Shown here: positions 16,387-25,167 of the stretch, in pieces
Numbering within the stretch: the first letter of the stretch is position 1
How the letters are laid out: each line of letters starts with the position of its first letter
From: Streptomyces venezuelae
GTDB lineage: Bacteria; Actinomycetota; Actinomycetes; Streptomycetales; Streptomycetaceae
Reading direction: 5' to 3'
Length of the DNA stretch: 64,000 nucleotides
Assembly (NCBI RefSeq): GCF_008642335.1
Contig: NZ_CP029191.1
Location: 6,820,001 to 6,884,000 of the forward strand
Translations under genes and position numbers: made by a program
The notes under the pieces: model-generated
What the model saw: the letters and a program-made list of their open reading frames with translations, nothing else
The model's database searches: none
Told to the model about the DNA's origin: nothing

Positions 16387-18375
16387 ATGATGCAGACCCT
16401 GGCGTACGGATCATGGCCGTCGCCGATCGACGCCGAGCTCGCCGCGACCCACGACGGCGCTCCCGGGTTCGTGGGCTTCGTCGGCGCCGAGACCTGGTGG
16501 ACCGCGCCGCGCCCCACCGAGGCGGGCCGGCGCGCGCTGGTGCGGCGCCTGCCCGACGGCGAGGAGCGGACGGTGCTGCCCGCGCCGTGGAACGTGCGCA
16601 GCCGCGTCGTCGAGTACGGCGGCCGTCCCTGGGCCGGGGCCGAGCGCCCCGAGGGTCCGCTCGTGGTCTTCGTCGACTTCGCCGACCAGCGCCTGTACGC
16701 GTACGAGCCCGACGCCCCCGGCGCCGTACCGAGACCCCTGACCCCGGTCTCCGGCATCGGCGGCGGTCTGCGCTGGGTCGACCCCGTCCTGCGGCAGGAC
16801 CGGGGCGAGGTCTGGTGCGTCCTCGAGGAGTTCACCGGCGAGGCGCCGACCGACGTGCGCCGCGTCATCGCCGCGGTGCCGCTCGACGGAACGGCGGCGG
16901 ACGACCGGAACGCCGTGCGTGAACTGTCCGACGGCAGGCACCGGTTCGTCACCGGTCCCCGCCTGTCGCCCGACGGCTCCCACGTGGCCTGGATCGGCTG
17001 GGACCACCCGCGCATGCCGTGGGACGGCACGGAGCTGACGCTCGCCGAGGTGCGCGCCGACGGCACCTTCGGCGCGGCCCGCACGGTCGCGGGCGGCCCC
17101 GAGGAGTCGGTCGCGCAGGTCGACTGGGCCCACGACGGGCGGCTGCTGTTCTCCAGCGACCGCACCGGCTGGTGGAACCTGTACCGGGCCGATCCGCTCG
17201 AGAACGACGGGGTTCAGCCGCTCTGCCCGCGTGAGGAGGAGTTCGCGGGCCCGCTGTGGCAGGTCGGCTGGAACTGGTTCGCGCCGCTGGAGAGCGGACT
17301 GATCGCCGTCGTGCACGGCAAGGGCGCCACCGCCCTCGGCATACTCGACCCCGAGACGGGCGAGGTCGTCGACGCCGCGGGCCCCTGGACCGAGTGGGCC
17401 TCGACGGTCGCCGCGCACGGTTCCCGCGTCACCGGCGTCGCCGCGAGCCCCCGCAGCGCGTACGAGGTCGTGGAGCTGGACACCTGCACCGGCCGTGCCC
17501 GCGTCGTCGGCGCCGCCCACGACGACCCGGTGGACCCCGCGTACTACCCGGAACCGCACATCCGCACCTTCTACGGCCCCGCCGGACGCGAGATCCACGC
17601 GCACATCTACCCGCCCCACCACCCCGGCCACGTCGCGCCCGACGACGAACTGCCGCCCTACGTGGTGTGGGCACACGGCGGCCCCACCGGCCGCGCACCC
17701 CTCGTGCTCGACCTGGCCATCGCCTACTTCACCTCGCGCGGCATCGGCGTCGCCGAGGTCAACTACAGCGGCTCCACCGGCTACGGGCGCGCCTACCGCG
17801 ACCGGCTGCGCGAACAGTGGGGCATCGCCGACGTCGACGACTGCGCCGCCGTCGCCCTCGCCCTCGCCGACGAGGGCACCGCCGACCGCGCCCGCCTCGC
17901 CGTCCGCGGCGGCAGCGCGGGCGGCTGGACCGCGGCCGCCTCCCTGACCTGCACGGACGTCTACGCCTGCGGGACCATCAGCTATCCGGTGCTCGACCTC
18001 GCCGCGTTCGCGTCGGGGGAGACCCATGACCTGGAATCCGAGTACCTGCAATCCCTCGTCGGGCCGCTCGACGCGGTGCCCGGACGGTACGCGGAACGCT
18101 CGCCGGCCCGCCACGCCGAGCTGATCACCGCGCCGTTCCTGCTGCTCCAGGGCCTCGACGACGTCATCTGCCCGCCCGCACAGGCCGAGCGGTTCCTCGC
18201 CAGGATCGAGGGGCGCGGCGTCCCGCACGCCTACATCGCCTTCGAGGGCGAGGGGCACGGATTCCGCCGCGCCGACACGATGGTCCGCGCCCTTGAGGCC
18301 GAACTCTCCCTGTACGCCCAGGTGTTCAGGATCGACCTCGCGGGAAGCGTCCCCACCCTGGAGCTCGCCAAGTGA
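16387..18375 (+). CDS. S9 family prolyl-oligopeptidase-like serine peptidase
   Basis: The 662-aa protein has an N-terminal beta-propeller (about 30-400, with repeats such as PRLSPDGSHVAWIGW and DWAHDGRLLFSS) and a C-terminal alpha/beta hydrolase domain. The nucleophile is Ser in RGGSAGGW, the acid is in LQGLDDVICP and the His is in GEGHGFR. The propeller limits substrates to short peptides. No signal peptide is evident, so it is cytoplasmic. ATG 16387 is chosen because GGGGGAAGAGAAGGA precedes it; 16369 and 16390 are alternatives. Its stop overlaps the next start (GTGA). Confidence 0.9.
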   Translation: MMQTLAYGSWPSPIDAELAATHDGAPGFVGFVGAETWWTAPRPTEAGRRALVRRLPDGEERTVLPAPWNVRSRVVEYGGRPWAGAERPEGPLVVFVDFADQRLYAYEPDAPGAVPRPLTPVSGIGGGLRWVDPVLRQDRGEVWCVLEEFTGEAPTDVRRVIAAVPLDGTAADDRNAVRELSDGRHRFVTGPRLSPDGSHVAWIGWDHPRMPWDGTELTLAEVRADGTFGAARTVAGGPEESVAQVDWAHDGRLLFSSDRTGWWNLYRADPLENDGVQPLCPREEEFAGPLWQVGWNWFAPLESGLIAVVHGKGATALGILDPETGEVVDAAGPWTEWASTVAAHGSRVTGVAASPRSAYEVVELDTCTGRARVVGAAHDDPVDPAYYPEPHIRTFYGPAGREIHAHIYPPHHPGHVAPDDELPPYVVWAHGGPTGRAPLVLDLAIAYFTSRGIGVAEVNYSGSTGYGRAYRDRLREQWGIADVDDCAAVALALADEGTADRARLAVRGGSAGGWTAAASLTCTDVYACGTISYPVLDLAAFASGETHDLESEYLQSLVGPLDAVPGRYAERSPARHAELITAPFLLLQGLDDVICPPAQAERFLARIEGRGVPHAYIAFEGEGHGFRRADTMVRALEAELSLYAQVFRIDLAGSVPTLELAK

Positions 18376-19316
18376 GATCGCTCGTACGGCCCCCGCGCCT
18401 CACCCCCGGCGCGCGGGTCGCCGTCGTCGCGCCGAGCGGCCCCGTCCCCGACGACCGCCTCGAAGCGGGCCTGGACATCCTGCGCGGCTGGGACCTGGAA
18501 CCCGTGGTCGCGTCCCATGTCCGCGACCGCCACCCGGAGTTCGGCTACCTCGGGGGTGCGGACGCCGACCGCGCCCGCGACCTGGAACGGGCGTGGTGCG
18601 ACCCGTCCGTGGCCGCCGTGTTCTGCGCCCGCGGCGGATACGGCGTCCAGCGCATGGTGGACCTCGTCGACTGGCGGGCCATGCGGGACGCGACGCGGAC
18701 CGCCGGACCCAAGGTGTTCCTCGGCTACAGCGACATCACCGCCCTCCACGAAGCGTTCGCCACCCGCCTCGGCATCGCCACCCTGCACGGCCCGATGACC
18801 GCCACCGTCGACTTCCTCAAGAACGCGCGGGCGCAGGAACATCTGCGGACCACGCTCTTCACGCCCGAGGAGACCCGCGTCATCCGGGCCGGATCCCCGC
18901 ACGCGGCGGCCCTCGTCGGCGGCCGCGCCCGCGGCGTCACGCTCGGCGGCTGCGTGTCGCTGCTCGCCGCCGACCTCGGCACGCCGACGGCGCGGACCTC
19001 CGCCCGCGGCGGCCTGCTCTGCATCGAGGACATCGGCGAGGAGGCGTACCGCATGGACCGGATCCTCACCCAACTCCTGCGCGCCCGCTGGGTCGACGGA
19101 GTGGCCGGGATCGTGCTCGGCTCGTGGGAGGAGTGCGGGGACCGCGACGAGCTGCGGGCGCTCTTCGCGGACCGGCTCGGTGGGCTCGGCGTACCGGTGG
19201 CGGAGGAGTTCGGGTTCGGGCACTGCGACGGGGCACTGACGGTGCCGTTCGGGGTGGCGGGCGAACTCGACGCGGACGCGGGGACGCTGACGCTGGACGA
19301 GCCGGCGCTCGTCTGA
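18372..19316 (+). CDS. S66 family LD-carboxypeptidase
   Basis: This 314-aa enzyme matches muramoyltetrapeptide LD-carboxypeptidase (LdcA). ARGGYGVQR precedes the nucleophile Ser120 in LGYSDITALHEA, the catalytic Glu is in LCIEDIGEEAYRMDR and the His is in FGHCDGALTVPFG. LdcA trims the terminal D-Ala from tetrapeptides after recovery of wall fragments; no signal peptide is seen, fitting a cytoplasmic recycling role. GTG 18372 overlaps the S9 stop by 4 nt. As the last gene of the peptidase run, it ties the operon to D-amino-acid peptides. Confidence 0.92.
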   Translation: MRSLVRPPRLTPGARVAVVAPSGPVPDDRLEAGLDILRGWDLEPVVASHVRDRHPEFGYLGGADADRARDLERAWCDPSVAAVFCARGGYGVQRMVDLVDWRAMRDATRTAGPKVFLGYSDITALHEAFATRLGIATLHGPMTATVDFLKNARAQEHLRTTLFTPEETRVIRAGSPHAAALVGGRARGVTLGGCVSLLAADLGTPTARTSARGGLLCIEDIGEEAYRMDRILTQLLRARWVDGVAGIVLGSWEECGDRDELRALFADRLGGLGVPVAEEFGFGHCDGALTVPFGVAGELDADAGTLTLDEPALV

Positions 19317-19371
19317 CCGTCCTCCTTTGGAGGGGTGGAGAAAAAACATGGCACAGCCGTTGACCCCGACA

Positions 19372-19417
19372 TGACACGTGTCACAGCATGACTCCGGCCG
19401 GTACTTACCGGTCGGTA
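19372..19417. promoter_or_regulatory. Cluster of palindromes before the secreted hydrolase
   Basis: Within 46 nt there are three perfect inverted repeats: TGACACGTGTCA (19372-19383), CCGGTA-CT-TACCGG (19398-19411) and TACCG-GT-CGGTA (19406-19417). The last two share TACCGG, and TACCGnnCGGTA resembles a TetR-type operator. They sit 39-84 nt before the hydrolase start, in the likely promoter. No regulator gene adjoins, so the binding protein is unknown. Confidence 0.5.
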
Positions 19418-19455
19418 GTCCCGGTCGTCGGCCGTCCTCAGCGTGGAGGTCCCCC

Positions 19456-21222
19456 TTGTCCCGTCGCCGTGCCCTGACCCTCGCCACCGCGGCGGCACTC
19501 GCCGCGCCGCTCGCCCTCGCCGCACCCGCCCCGGCGGGCGCGACGGGGCAGTACACCGTCACCGCCCTGAAGTTCACCGTCCAGGCGGGCGGCCGGAACT
19601 GCACCATCGACGCGGACCTGTACCGGCCCGCCGGGGTGGACGCCGCACACCCCGCGCCGGCCGTCGTCACCACGAACGGGTTCGGCGGCAGCAAGTCCGA
19701 CGGGACCGCCGCGACCGGCAAGGCCTTCGCCGAGCGCGGCTACGTCTCGCTCGTCTACTCGGGCCTCGGCTTCGGCAAGTCCGGGTGCCTGATCTCCCTG
19801 GACGACCCGGAGATCGACGGCAGGGCGGCCTCAGGGCTCATCGACTTCCTCGGCGGCAAGCGGGCCGCCGACGACGGGACCACGGCCGACTACGTCACCG
19901 CCGACGCCGCGGGCGACCCACGCGTCGGCATGATCGGCGGATCGTACGGCGGCGCCGTCCAGCTGGCGACCGCCGCCGTGGACCACCGCGTCGACGCCCT
20001 CGTCCCGATGATCACCTGGAACGACCTGGCGTACTCCCTCGACCCGAACAACGCGGCCGACCGCAGCGTCCCCGGCGCCGCCAAGTGGCAGTGGATGAAC
20101 GGCTTCTACCTCATCGGGGAGGGCCAGCCCCTGCTCGTCCCCAACCTCGACCCGTCCCGCATCAACCGTCTGGGCTGCCTGCACTTCGTCACCAAGGCCT
20201 GCGACACCATCCGCACCCTCAACTCCGGCCGCTACCCGGCCGACAGGACCGAGGCCCTCCAGAAGTTCGCGCGCGGCGTCTCCCCGGTCTCCTACCTCGA
20301 CAAGGTCAAGGCACCGACGCTCCTCGTCCAGGGGCAGGCCGACAGCCTCTTCAACCTCAACGAGGCCGAGGCGACGTTCAAGGCGCTGCGGAAGCAGGGC
20401 ACCACCGCCAAGATGATCTGGCAGTCCTGGGGCCACAGCGGCGGCACGACCGACCCGGCGTCCGGCGAACTCGACCTCGAAGCGGGCAACCTGGAGACGT
20501 CGTACGTCGGCAAGCGCATCCTCGCCTGGTTCGACCGCTACCTCCACCACAAGAAGGGCACCGACACCGGGCCCGCCTTCGCCTACTACCGCGACTGGAT
20601 CGGCGACCCGGACAGCACCTACGCGACCGCGTCCGACGTCCCCGCGCGCAACCGCACCCTCTACCTGTCCGGCGACGGCAAGCTCGTCGACAACCGGAAG
20701 AAGGTGACCCGCGGCAGCCGCGAGTACCGCAACTGGCTCATCCCCACGAGCCACTCCGAATCGTCGCTCGCCGGGATGATCGGGCTGCCCGACCCGGCGC
20801 CGCACGACACCAGGGGCACCTACCTCGACTGGACCACCGAACCCCTCACCGACGCGGTGGACGTCGTCGGCGCCCCCGAGGCGACCCTCAAGGTGGTCTC
20901 GCCGAGGACCGAACGCGTGCAGCACTCCGGCGACGCCGCCGACAAGCTCGTCCTCTTCGCCAAGCTGTACGACGTCGCGCCCGACGGCAAGGAGACCCTC
21001 GTCCACCGCCTCGTCTCCCCGGTGCGCGTCCCCGACGTCACGAAGCCCTTCACGGTGGCGCTGCCCGGCATCGTCCACCGCTACGAGAAAGGCCACCGGT
21101 TGCAGTTCGTCGTGGCGGCGAGCGACGGCGCGTACGGCGGCAACCGGGGCGTCAAGCCCGTCACCGTGACCAGCGCGCCCGATGACACCGGCGCCCTGAA
21201 GCTGCCGGTGGTGCGCCGGTAA
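19456..21222 (+). CDS. Secreted CocE/NonD-type hydrolase (X-Pro dipeptidyl-peptidase-like)
   Basis: The 588-aa precursor begins at TTG 19456, 5 nt after GGAGGT; the open frame reaches 19378 but lacks a comparable site. The start SRRRALTLATAAALAAPLA is an export signal with a Tat-like Arg run, cleaved near AGA-TGQ. The mature part is an alpha/beta hydrolase with Ser in IGGSYGG, Asp in VQGQADSLFN and His in SWGHSGG. A C-terminal jelly-roll domain (about 440-585) is as in cocaine esterase and X-Pro dipeptidyl peptidases. It probably cleaves peptides or acyl bonds outside the cell; substrate unknown. Confidence 0.88.
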   Translation: MSRRRALTLATAAALAAPLALAAPAPAGATGQYTVTALKFTVQAGGRNCTIDADLYRPAGVDAAHPAPAVVTTNGFGGSKSDGTAATGKAFAERGYVSLVYSGLGFGKSGCLISLDDPEIDGRAASGLIDFLGGKRAADDGTTADYVTADAAGDPRVGMIGGSYGGAVQLATAAVDHRVDALVPMITWNDLAYSLDPNNAADRSVPGAAKWQWMNGFYLIGEGQPLLVPNLDPSRINRLGCLHFVTKACDTIRTLNSGRYPADRTEALQKFARGVSPVSYLDKVKAPTLLVQGQADSLFNLNEAEATFKALRKQGTTAKMIWQSWGHSGGTTDPASGELDLEAGNLETSYVGKRILAWFDRYLHHKKGTDTGPAFAYYRDWIGDPDSTYATASDVPARNRTLYLSGDGKLVDNRKKVTRGSREYRNWLIPTSHSESSLAGMIGLPDPAPHDTRGTYLDWTTEPLTDAVDVVGAPEATLKVVSPRTERVQHSGDAADKLVLFAKLYDVAPDGKETLVHRLVSPVRVPDVTKPFTVALPGIVHRYEKGHRLQFVVAASDGAYGGNRGVKPVTVTSAPDDTGALKLPVVRR

Positions 21223-21350
21223 CGCGCCGGGCGTCACCCGTACGGCCCACCGACCCACCCCGGAGGCACCTCCACCGCGCGCTCCGCTCCCCGGCTGCCC
21301 ATGCTGGGGAGCGGGGGAGGCCGGCGTACTCCGACGGAAGGGTCCACAGC

Positions 21351-21596
21351 ATGAGCCCCAACACCTCCACGGGCGGTTCCCAGGGCGGCGGTCCGGGCGG
21401 CGGGCTGATGACACCCGGCAGGGTGGCCGTCGCCGCGGTCGTCGTCCTCACCCTCGTCTTCATCTTCGAGAACACCCGCAGCACCAAGATCCGTCTGCTC
21501 ATCCCCGAGGTGACCCTCCCGCTCTGGATGGCCCTGCTCGCCACGGGCCTCATCGGCGCCCTGTGCGGTGCGTACTTCATGCGCAGGCGGCGGTAG
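21351..21596 (+). CDS. LapA-domain (DUF1049) small membrane protein
   Basis: The 81-aa protein has a Gly/Ser-rich N-terminus, a first transmembrane helix (about 25-40), the conserved FIFENTRSTKIRLLIPEVTLP connection, a second helix (about 58-75) and a basic end MRRRR. This is the lipopolysaccharide-assembly LapA fold, common in actinobacteria that have no LPS. The function there is undefined. It stands alone between the hydrolase and the acetyltransferase. Confidence 0.85.
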   Translation: MSPNTSTGGSQGGGPGGGLMTPGRVAVAAVVVLTLVFIFENTRSTKIRLLIPEVTLPLWMALLATGLIGALCGAYFMRRRR

Positions 21597-21623
21597 CACG
21601 CGGCTCGCGGATAGCGTGGCCGG

Positions 21624-22205
21624 ATGTCCGAACCTCGCCCCTATCTCGCCGAAGGCCCCAGCGTGGGCATACGTCCCCTCACCCTCGCGGACGGTGCCGA
21701 GTTCACCGCGCGCGCGAACGAGAGCCAGGAGCTGCACCGTCCCTGGTTGTTCCCGCCGCGCACCGACGACACCTTCCGCGCCTACGCCGGGGCGGTGATC
21801 GAGGACCCCGCGAAGGCGGGGTTCGTCGTCTGCGAACGGGACGGCGGCGCCGTCGCCGGATTCATCAACATCAACAACATCGTCCGCGGCGGCTTCCACT
21901 GCGGAGCCCTCGGCTACGGCGCGTTCGCGCACGCCGCAGGCCGCGGCCTCATGAGCGAGGGTCTCGGACTCGTCCTCACGTACGCCTTCGACGTGCTCGG
22001 CCTGCACCGCCTGGAAGCCAACATCCAGCCCGGCAACGCGGCGTCGATCGCGCTGGTCCGCCGCGCCGGCTTCCGCCTGGAGGGCTTCTCGCCCGACTTC
22101 CTCTTCATCGACGGGGCCTGGCGCGACCACGAACGCTGGGCCATCACCGCCGACATGCGGCCAACTCCGCCCCGCCCCACCGCCCGAGGGGACCTGCAGT
22201 GTTGA
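21624..22205 (+). CDS. GNAT family N-acetyltransferase (RimJ-like)
   Basis: This 193-aa acetyltransferase shows the RimJ/RimL arrangement: VGIRPLTLADGAEF at the start, a beta strand FININNIVRG, the acetyl-CoA loop region around GRGLMSEGLGLVLTYAF (about 112-128), LHRLEANIQPGN and VRRAGFRLEGFSP. Members acetylate N-termini of ribosomal proteins or small amines; the target here cannot be read. It starts 27 nt after the LapA gene and may share its transcript. Confidence 0.88.
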   Translation: MSEPRPYLAEGPSVGIRPLTLADGAEFTARANESQELHRPWLFPPRTDDTFRAYAGAVIEDPAKAGFVVCERDGGAVAGFININNIVRGGFHCGALGYGAFAHAAGRGLMSEGLGLVLTYAFDVLGLHRLEANIQPGNAASIALVRRAGFRLEGFSPDFLFIDGAWRDHERWAITADMRPTPPRPTARGDLQC

Positions 22206-22238
22206 AAGGGCCCGTGCACGTCGCACAGGATGGGCGCC

Positions 22239-23135
22239 ATGCGGAATATCGTACTCGTCGACGCCCCCTCCAACCTGGGCCTGCGCCCGCCCGCCCCCGG
22301 CACCGTGCCCGGCTGCCACAAGCTGGCCGGCGCCCTGCGGGAGCGGGGCATCCTGCGGCGCCTCGGCGCCATCGAGGGCGGCGTGGTCGTGCCGCCCCGC
22401 TACGACCGCGGTGACTGGCAGGAGGGCGACGGCGTCTTCAACGCGGCCGCCATCGCCTCCTACACCCGCAAGCTCGCCGACCGCATCGAACACCACGTGC
22501 GCGCCGAGGACTTCGTCGTCGTCCTCGGCGGCGACTGCTCGATCCAGCTGGGGGCCGCGCTCGCCCTGCGCCGCATCGGCCGGTACGGCATCGCGTCCAT
22601 CGACGGCTCCGCCGACTTCCGGCACCCGGGCAACTCCGACCGCATCGGCGCCGCGGGCGGCGAGGAGCTCGCGCTCGCCACGGGCCGCGGCCAGGAGGAC
22701 CTCACCAACCTCGAAGGGCTGCGGCCCTACGTCCGCGACGAGGACGTCTGCATCTTCGGACTGAGGGACGGCGACGAGGACCGCGCGGAGTTCACCACCC
22801 TGAAGATCGCCAACGCCACCGTCGGCGAGCTGCGCAAGTGGGGCGAGGAGAACATCGCCCGCGCCGTCGCCCAGACGCTGGAGGAGCCCGAACTCGACGG
22901 CTTCTGGGTGCACCTGGACGCCGACGTCCTCGACCCCTCGGTGATGCCCGCCGTCGACAGCCCCGACCCCGGCGGCCTGTTCGCCGAGGAACTCCTCGCC
23001 CTGCTGCGGCCGTTCGTCCGCTCTCCGCGCTGCGTCGGCCTCAACGTCACCATCTACGACCCCGACCTCGACCCCGACGGCAAGGCGGGCGACCTGCTCA
23101 CCGACGTGATCGTGGAGGCCTTTGCACAATCCTGA
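22239..23135 (+). CDS. Arginase/agmatinase-fold protein with altered metal ligands
   Basis: The 298-aa protein has the ureohydrolase fold, but two histidine ligands are replaced. GGDH is GGDC (GGDCSIQLG), and DAHxD is DGSAD (SIDGSADF). The third motif is intact (LDADVLDPSVMPAVDSP). Ureohydrolases need six ligands for two Mn ions, so this protein may bind one ion, another metal or a different substrate. It could instead be a known GGDC subfamily. ATG 22239 follows AGGA by 8 nt; ATG 22230 is an alternative adding three residues. It follows the acetyltransferase by 33 nt. Confidence 0.82.
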   Translation: MRNIVLVDAPSNLGLRPPAPGTVPGCHKLAGALRERGILRRLGAIEGGVVVPPRYDRGDWQEGDGVFNAAAIASYTRKLADRIEHHVRAEDFVVVLGGDCSIQLGAALALRRIGRYGIASIDGSADFRHPGNSDRIGAAGGEELALATGRGQEDLTNLEGLRPYVRDEDVCIFGLRDGDEDRAEFTTLKIANATVGELRKWGEENIARAVAQTLEEPELDGFWVHLDADVLDPSVMPAVDSPDPGGLFAEELLALLRPFVRSPRCVGLNVTIYDPDLDPDGKAGDLLTDVIVEAFAQS

Positions 23136-23175
23136 CCTGGGCGGCCCCTGGCCGACACCTCGTCGACCGTGTTCC

Positions 23176-25149
23176 ATGGTGATCGTGAAGACGACCGTGC
23201 GACGCGACGTACTGACCCTGCCCGCGGCGGCGCCGGGACCCGAGAACCCGCTGCCGCCGCTGCTGCCCCTGCGGAACGTGCACACCCTCGACGAGCGCGC
23301 CAAGGAAGGGCTGCCGCGCGACATGGCGCGGCAGCTCGGCTACGCGCCCCTGAGCTCCCCGCTGCCCACCCGGGTCCGCGACGCGTACGGCCGCGAACGC
23401 ACCGCCACGGACCTCGACGTGATCGTCGTCGAGAACGACCGGCTGCGCGCCACCGTCCTGCCCGGCTACGGCGGCCGCGTCCACTCCCTCCTGCACAAGC
23501 CGACCGGACGCGAACTGCTGTACCGCAACCCGGTGCTGCAGCCCGCCGCCTTCGCGCTCAACGGCGCCTGGACCTCCGGCGGCATCGAGTGGAACATCGG
23601 CGCCACCGGCCACACCACCCTGTCCTGCGCCCCTGTGCACGCGGCCCGCGTGCGGGCGCCCGACGGCGGCGAGATGCTCCGCCTGTGGGAGTGGGAGCGG
23701 CTGCGCGACCTGCCCTTCCAGGTCGACCTGTGGCTGCCCGAGGACTCCGAATTCCTGCACGTCGGCGTCCGGATCCGCAACCCGCACGAGAAGCCCGTCC
23801 CCGTCTACTGGTGGTCGAACATCGCGGTGCCCGAAGAGCGCAGGGTGCTCACCCCCGCCGACGAGGCCTGGCACTTCGCGTACCCGGGCGCGCTGCGCAA
23901 GGTGGCGGTCCCCGAGTCCGACGGCGCCGACCGGACGTACCCGCGCAACAGCGAGTATCCCGCCGACTATTTCTACGACCTGCCCGACGGCACACGCCGC
24001 TGGCTGGCGGCACTCGACGACGCGGGGCACGGGATCGTCCAGACCTCCACCGACCTGCCGCGCGGCCGCAAGCTCTTCGTCTGGGGAACCGGCACCGGCG
24101 GCCGCCGGTGGCAGGAGTGGCTCACCGAACCCGGCACGGGCGGCTACGCGGAGATCCAGTCGGGCCTCGCACGCACCCAGCTGGAGCACGTACGCCTGGA
24201 CGCCGAGACCGAGTTCAGCTGGCTGGAGTCGTACGGGCCGCTGTCCGCGCCCGCCGGCCGCGTGCACGGGGAGTGGGCGGGCGCACGGGACGAGGTCGCG
24301 GCGCGCCTCGCCGACGCCCTGCCGCGCGAGGCCGTCGACGCGGCGTACGAGGCGTGGCTGGCCTCCGCCGACACCGAACCCGGCGAGACGCTCGCCACCG
24401 GGTCGGGCTGGGGCGCCCTCGAAGTCCTGCGCGCCGGGTACAAGGTGCCGGGCACGCCCTTCCCCGAGTCGACGCTCGGCCCCGACCAGGCGCCCTGGCT
24501 GGAGCTCCTGAACACGGGCGCCGTGCCCGAGCCGCGCAAGGTCGCGCCGCCCGGACCGACGCTCGTCGCGCCGCACTGGCGGGACATGCTGGAGACGGCC
24601 CCCGCGCGCCCGCTCGCCGAGTACCACCTGGGTGTCGCCCAGTGGCACGCGGGCGACCGGGCGCAGGCCGTCCGCAGCTGGGAGCGCGGCCTCGAACTCG
24701 CGCCGTCCCGCTGGCCGTTGCTGCGCTGCCTCGCCGTCGCCGACCAGGCCGAGGGCAACACGGAACGGGCCGCCGACCGGTACGCGGAGGCCTTCGACGA
24801 CCTGTGCCAGGAGCGCCGCGACGACGGACCCGTCTGGACCGCCGCCACCGCCGCCCTCGGCCGCGAAGCCGTCACCGGACTGCTCGCCGCGCACCGCACG
24901 GAAGCGGCGCGCGCGGTCTGGGACCGTCTGCACGAAGCGACACGCGCCGAGGGCCGCTTCCGCCTCCTCGAAGCCCAACTCCTGTACGCCGAGGGCGACC
25001 TGGACGGCGTCCGTGCCGTCTTCGACGCCGGTTTCGAGGCGGCGGACCTCCGCGAGGGCGCGGAGACGCTGGGCGAGCTGTGGACGGCGGCGACGGGCGA
25101 GGCGGTACCGGAGCGGTACGACTTCCGAATGCGCCCGACGGAGAGATAG
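23176..25149 (+). CDS. DUF5107 protein with C-terminal TPR-like repeats
   Basis: The 657-aa product has an N-terminal galactose-mutarotase-like beta-sandwich region (about 40-360, with NDRLRATVLPGYGGRVHSLLHKPTGRE split by motif GGRVHSL, and WTSGGIEWNIG), characteristic of DUF5107. C-terminal helical repeats follow (about 490-640), including AEYHLGVAQWHAGDRAQAVRSW in TPR style. Members are thought to act on carbohydrates, but activity is unproven. ATG 23176 begins MVIVKTTVRR; no strong ribosome site is visible, and an upstream ATG at 23122 lies inside the same frame. Confidence 0.8.
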   Translation: MVIVKTTVRRDVLTLPAAAPGPENPLPPLLPLRNVHTLDERAKEGLPRDMARQLGYAPLSSPLPTRVRDAYGRERTATDLDVIVVENDRLRATVLPGYGGRVHSLLHKPTGRELLYRNPVLQPAAFALNGAWTSGGIEWNIGATGHTTLSCAPVHAARVRAPDGGEMLRLWEWERLRDLPFQVDLWLPEDSEFLHVGVRIRNPHEKPVPVYWWSNIAVPEERRVLTPADEAWHFAYPGALRKVAVPESDGADRTYPRNSEYPADYFYDLPDGTRRWLAALDDAGHGIVQTSTDLPRGRKLFVWGTGTGGRRWQEWLTEPGTGGYAEIQSGLARTQLEHVRLDAETEFSWLESYGPLSAPAGRVHGEWAGARDEVAARLADALPREAVDAAYEAWLASADTEPGETLATGSGWGALEVLRAGYKVPGTPFPESTLGPDQAPWLELLNTGAVPEPRKVAPPGPTLVAPHWRDMLETAPARPLAEYHLGVAQWHAGDRAQAVRSWERGLELAPSRWPLLRCLAVADQAEGNTERAADRYAEAFDDLCQERRDDGPVWTAATAALGREAVTGLLAAHRTEAARAVWDRLHEATRAEGRFRLLEAQLLYAEGDLDGVRAVFDAGFEAADLREGAETLGELWTAATGEAVPERYDFRMRPTER

Positions 25150-25167
25150 GGGGGCGGGTCCAGACTC

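Noticed and set aside
19319..19335. CCTCC-TTT-GGAGG hairpin as a terminator of the peptidase operon
   Set aside because: The 5-bp stem is short and followed by A residues on the plus strand, with no T-run. Too weak to call.
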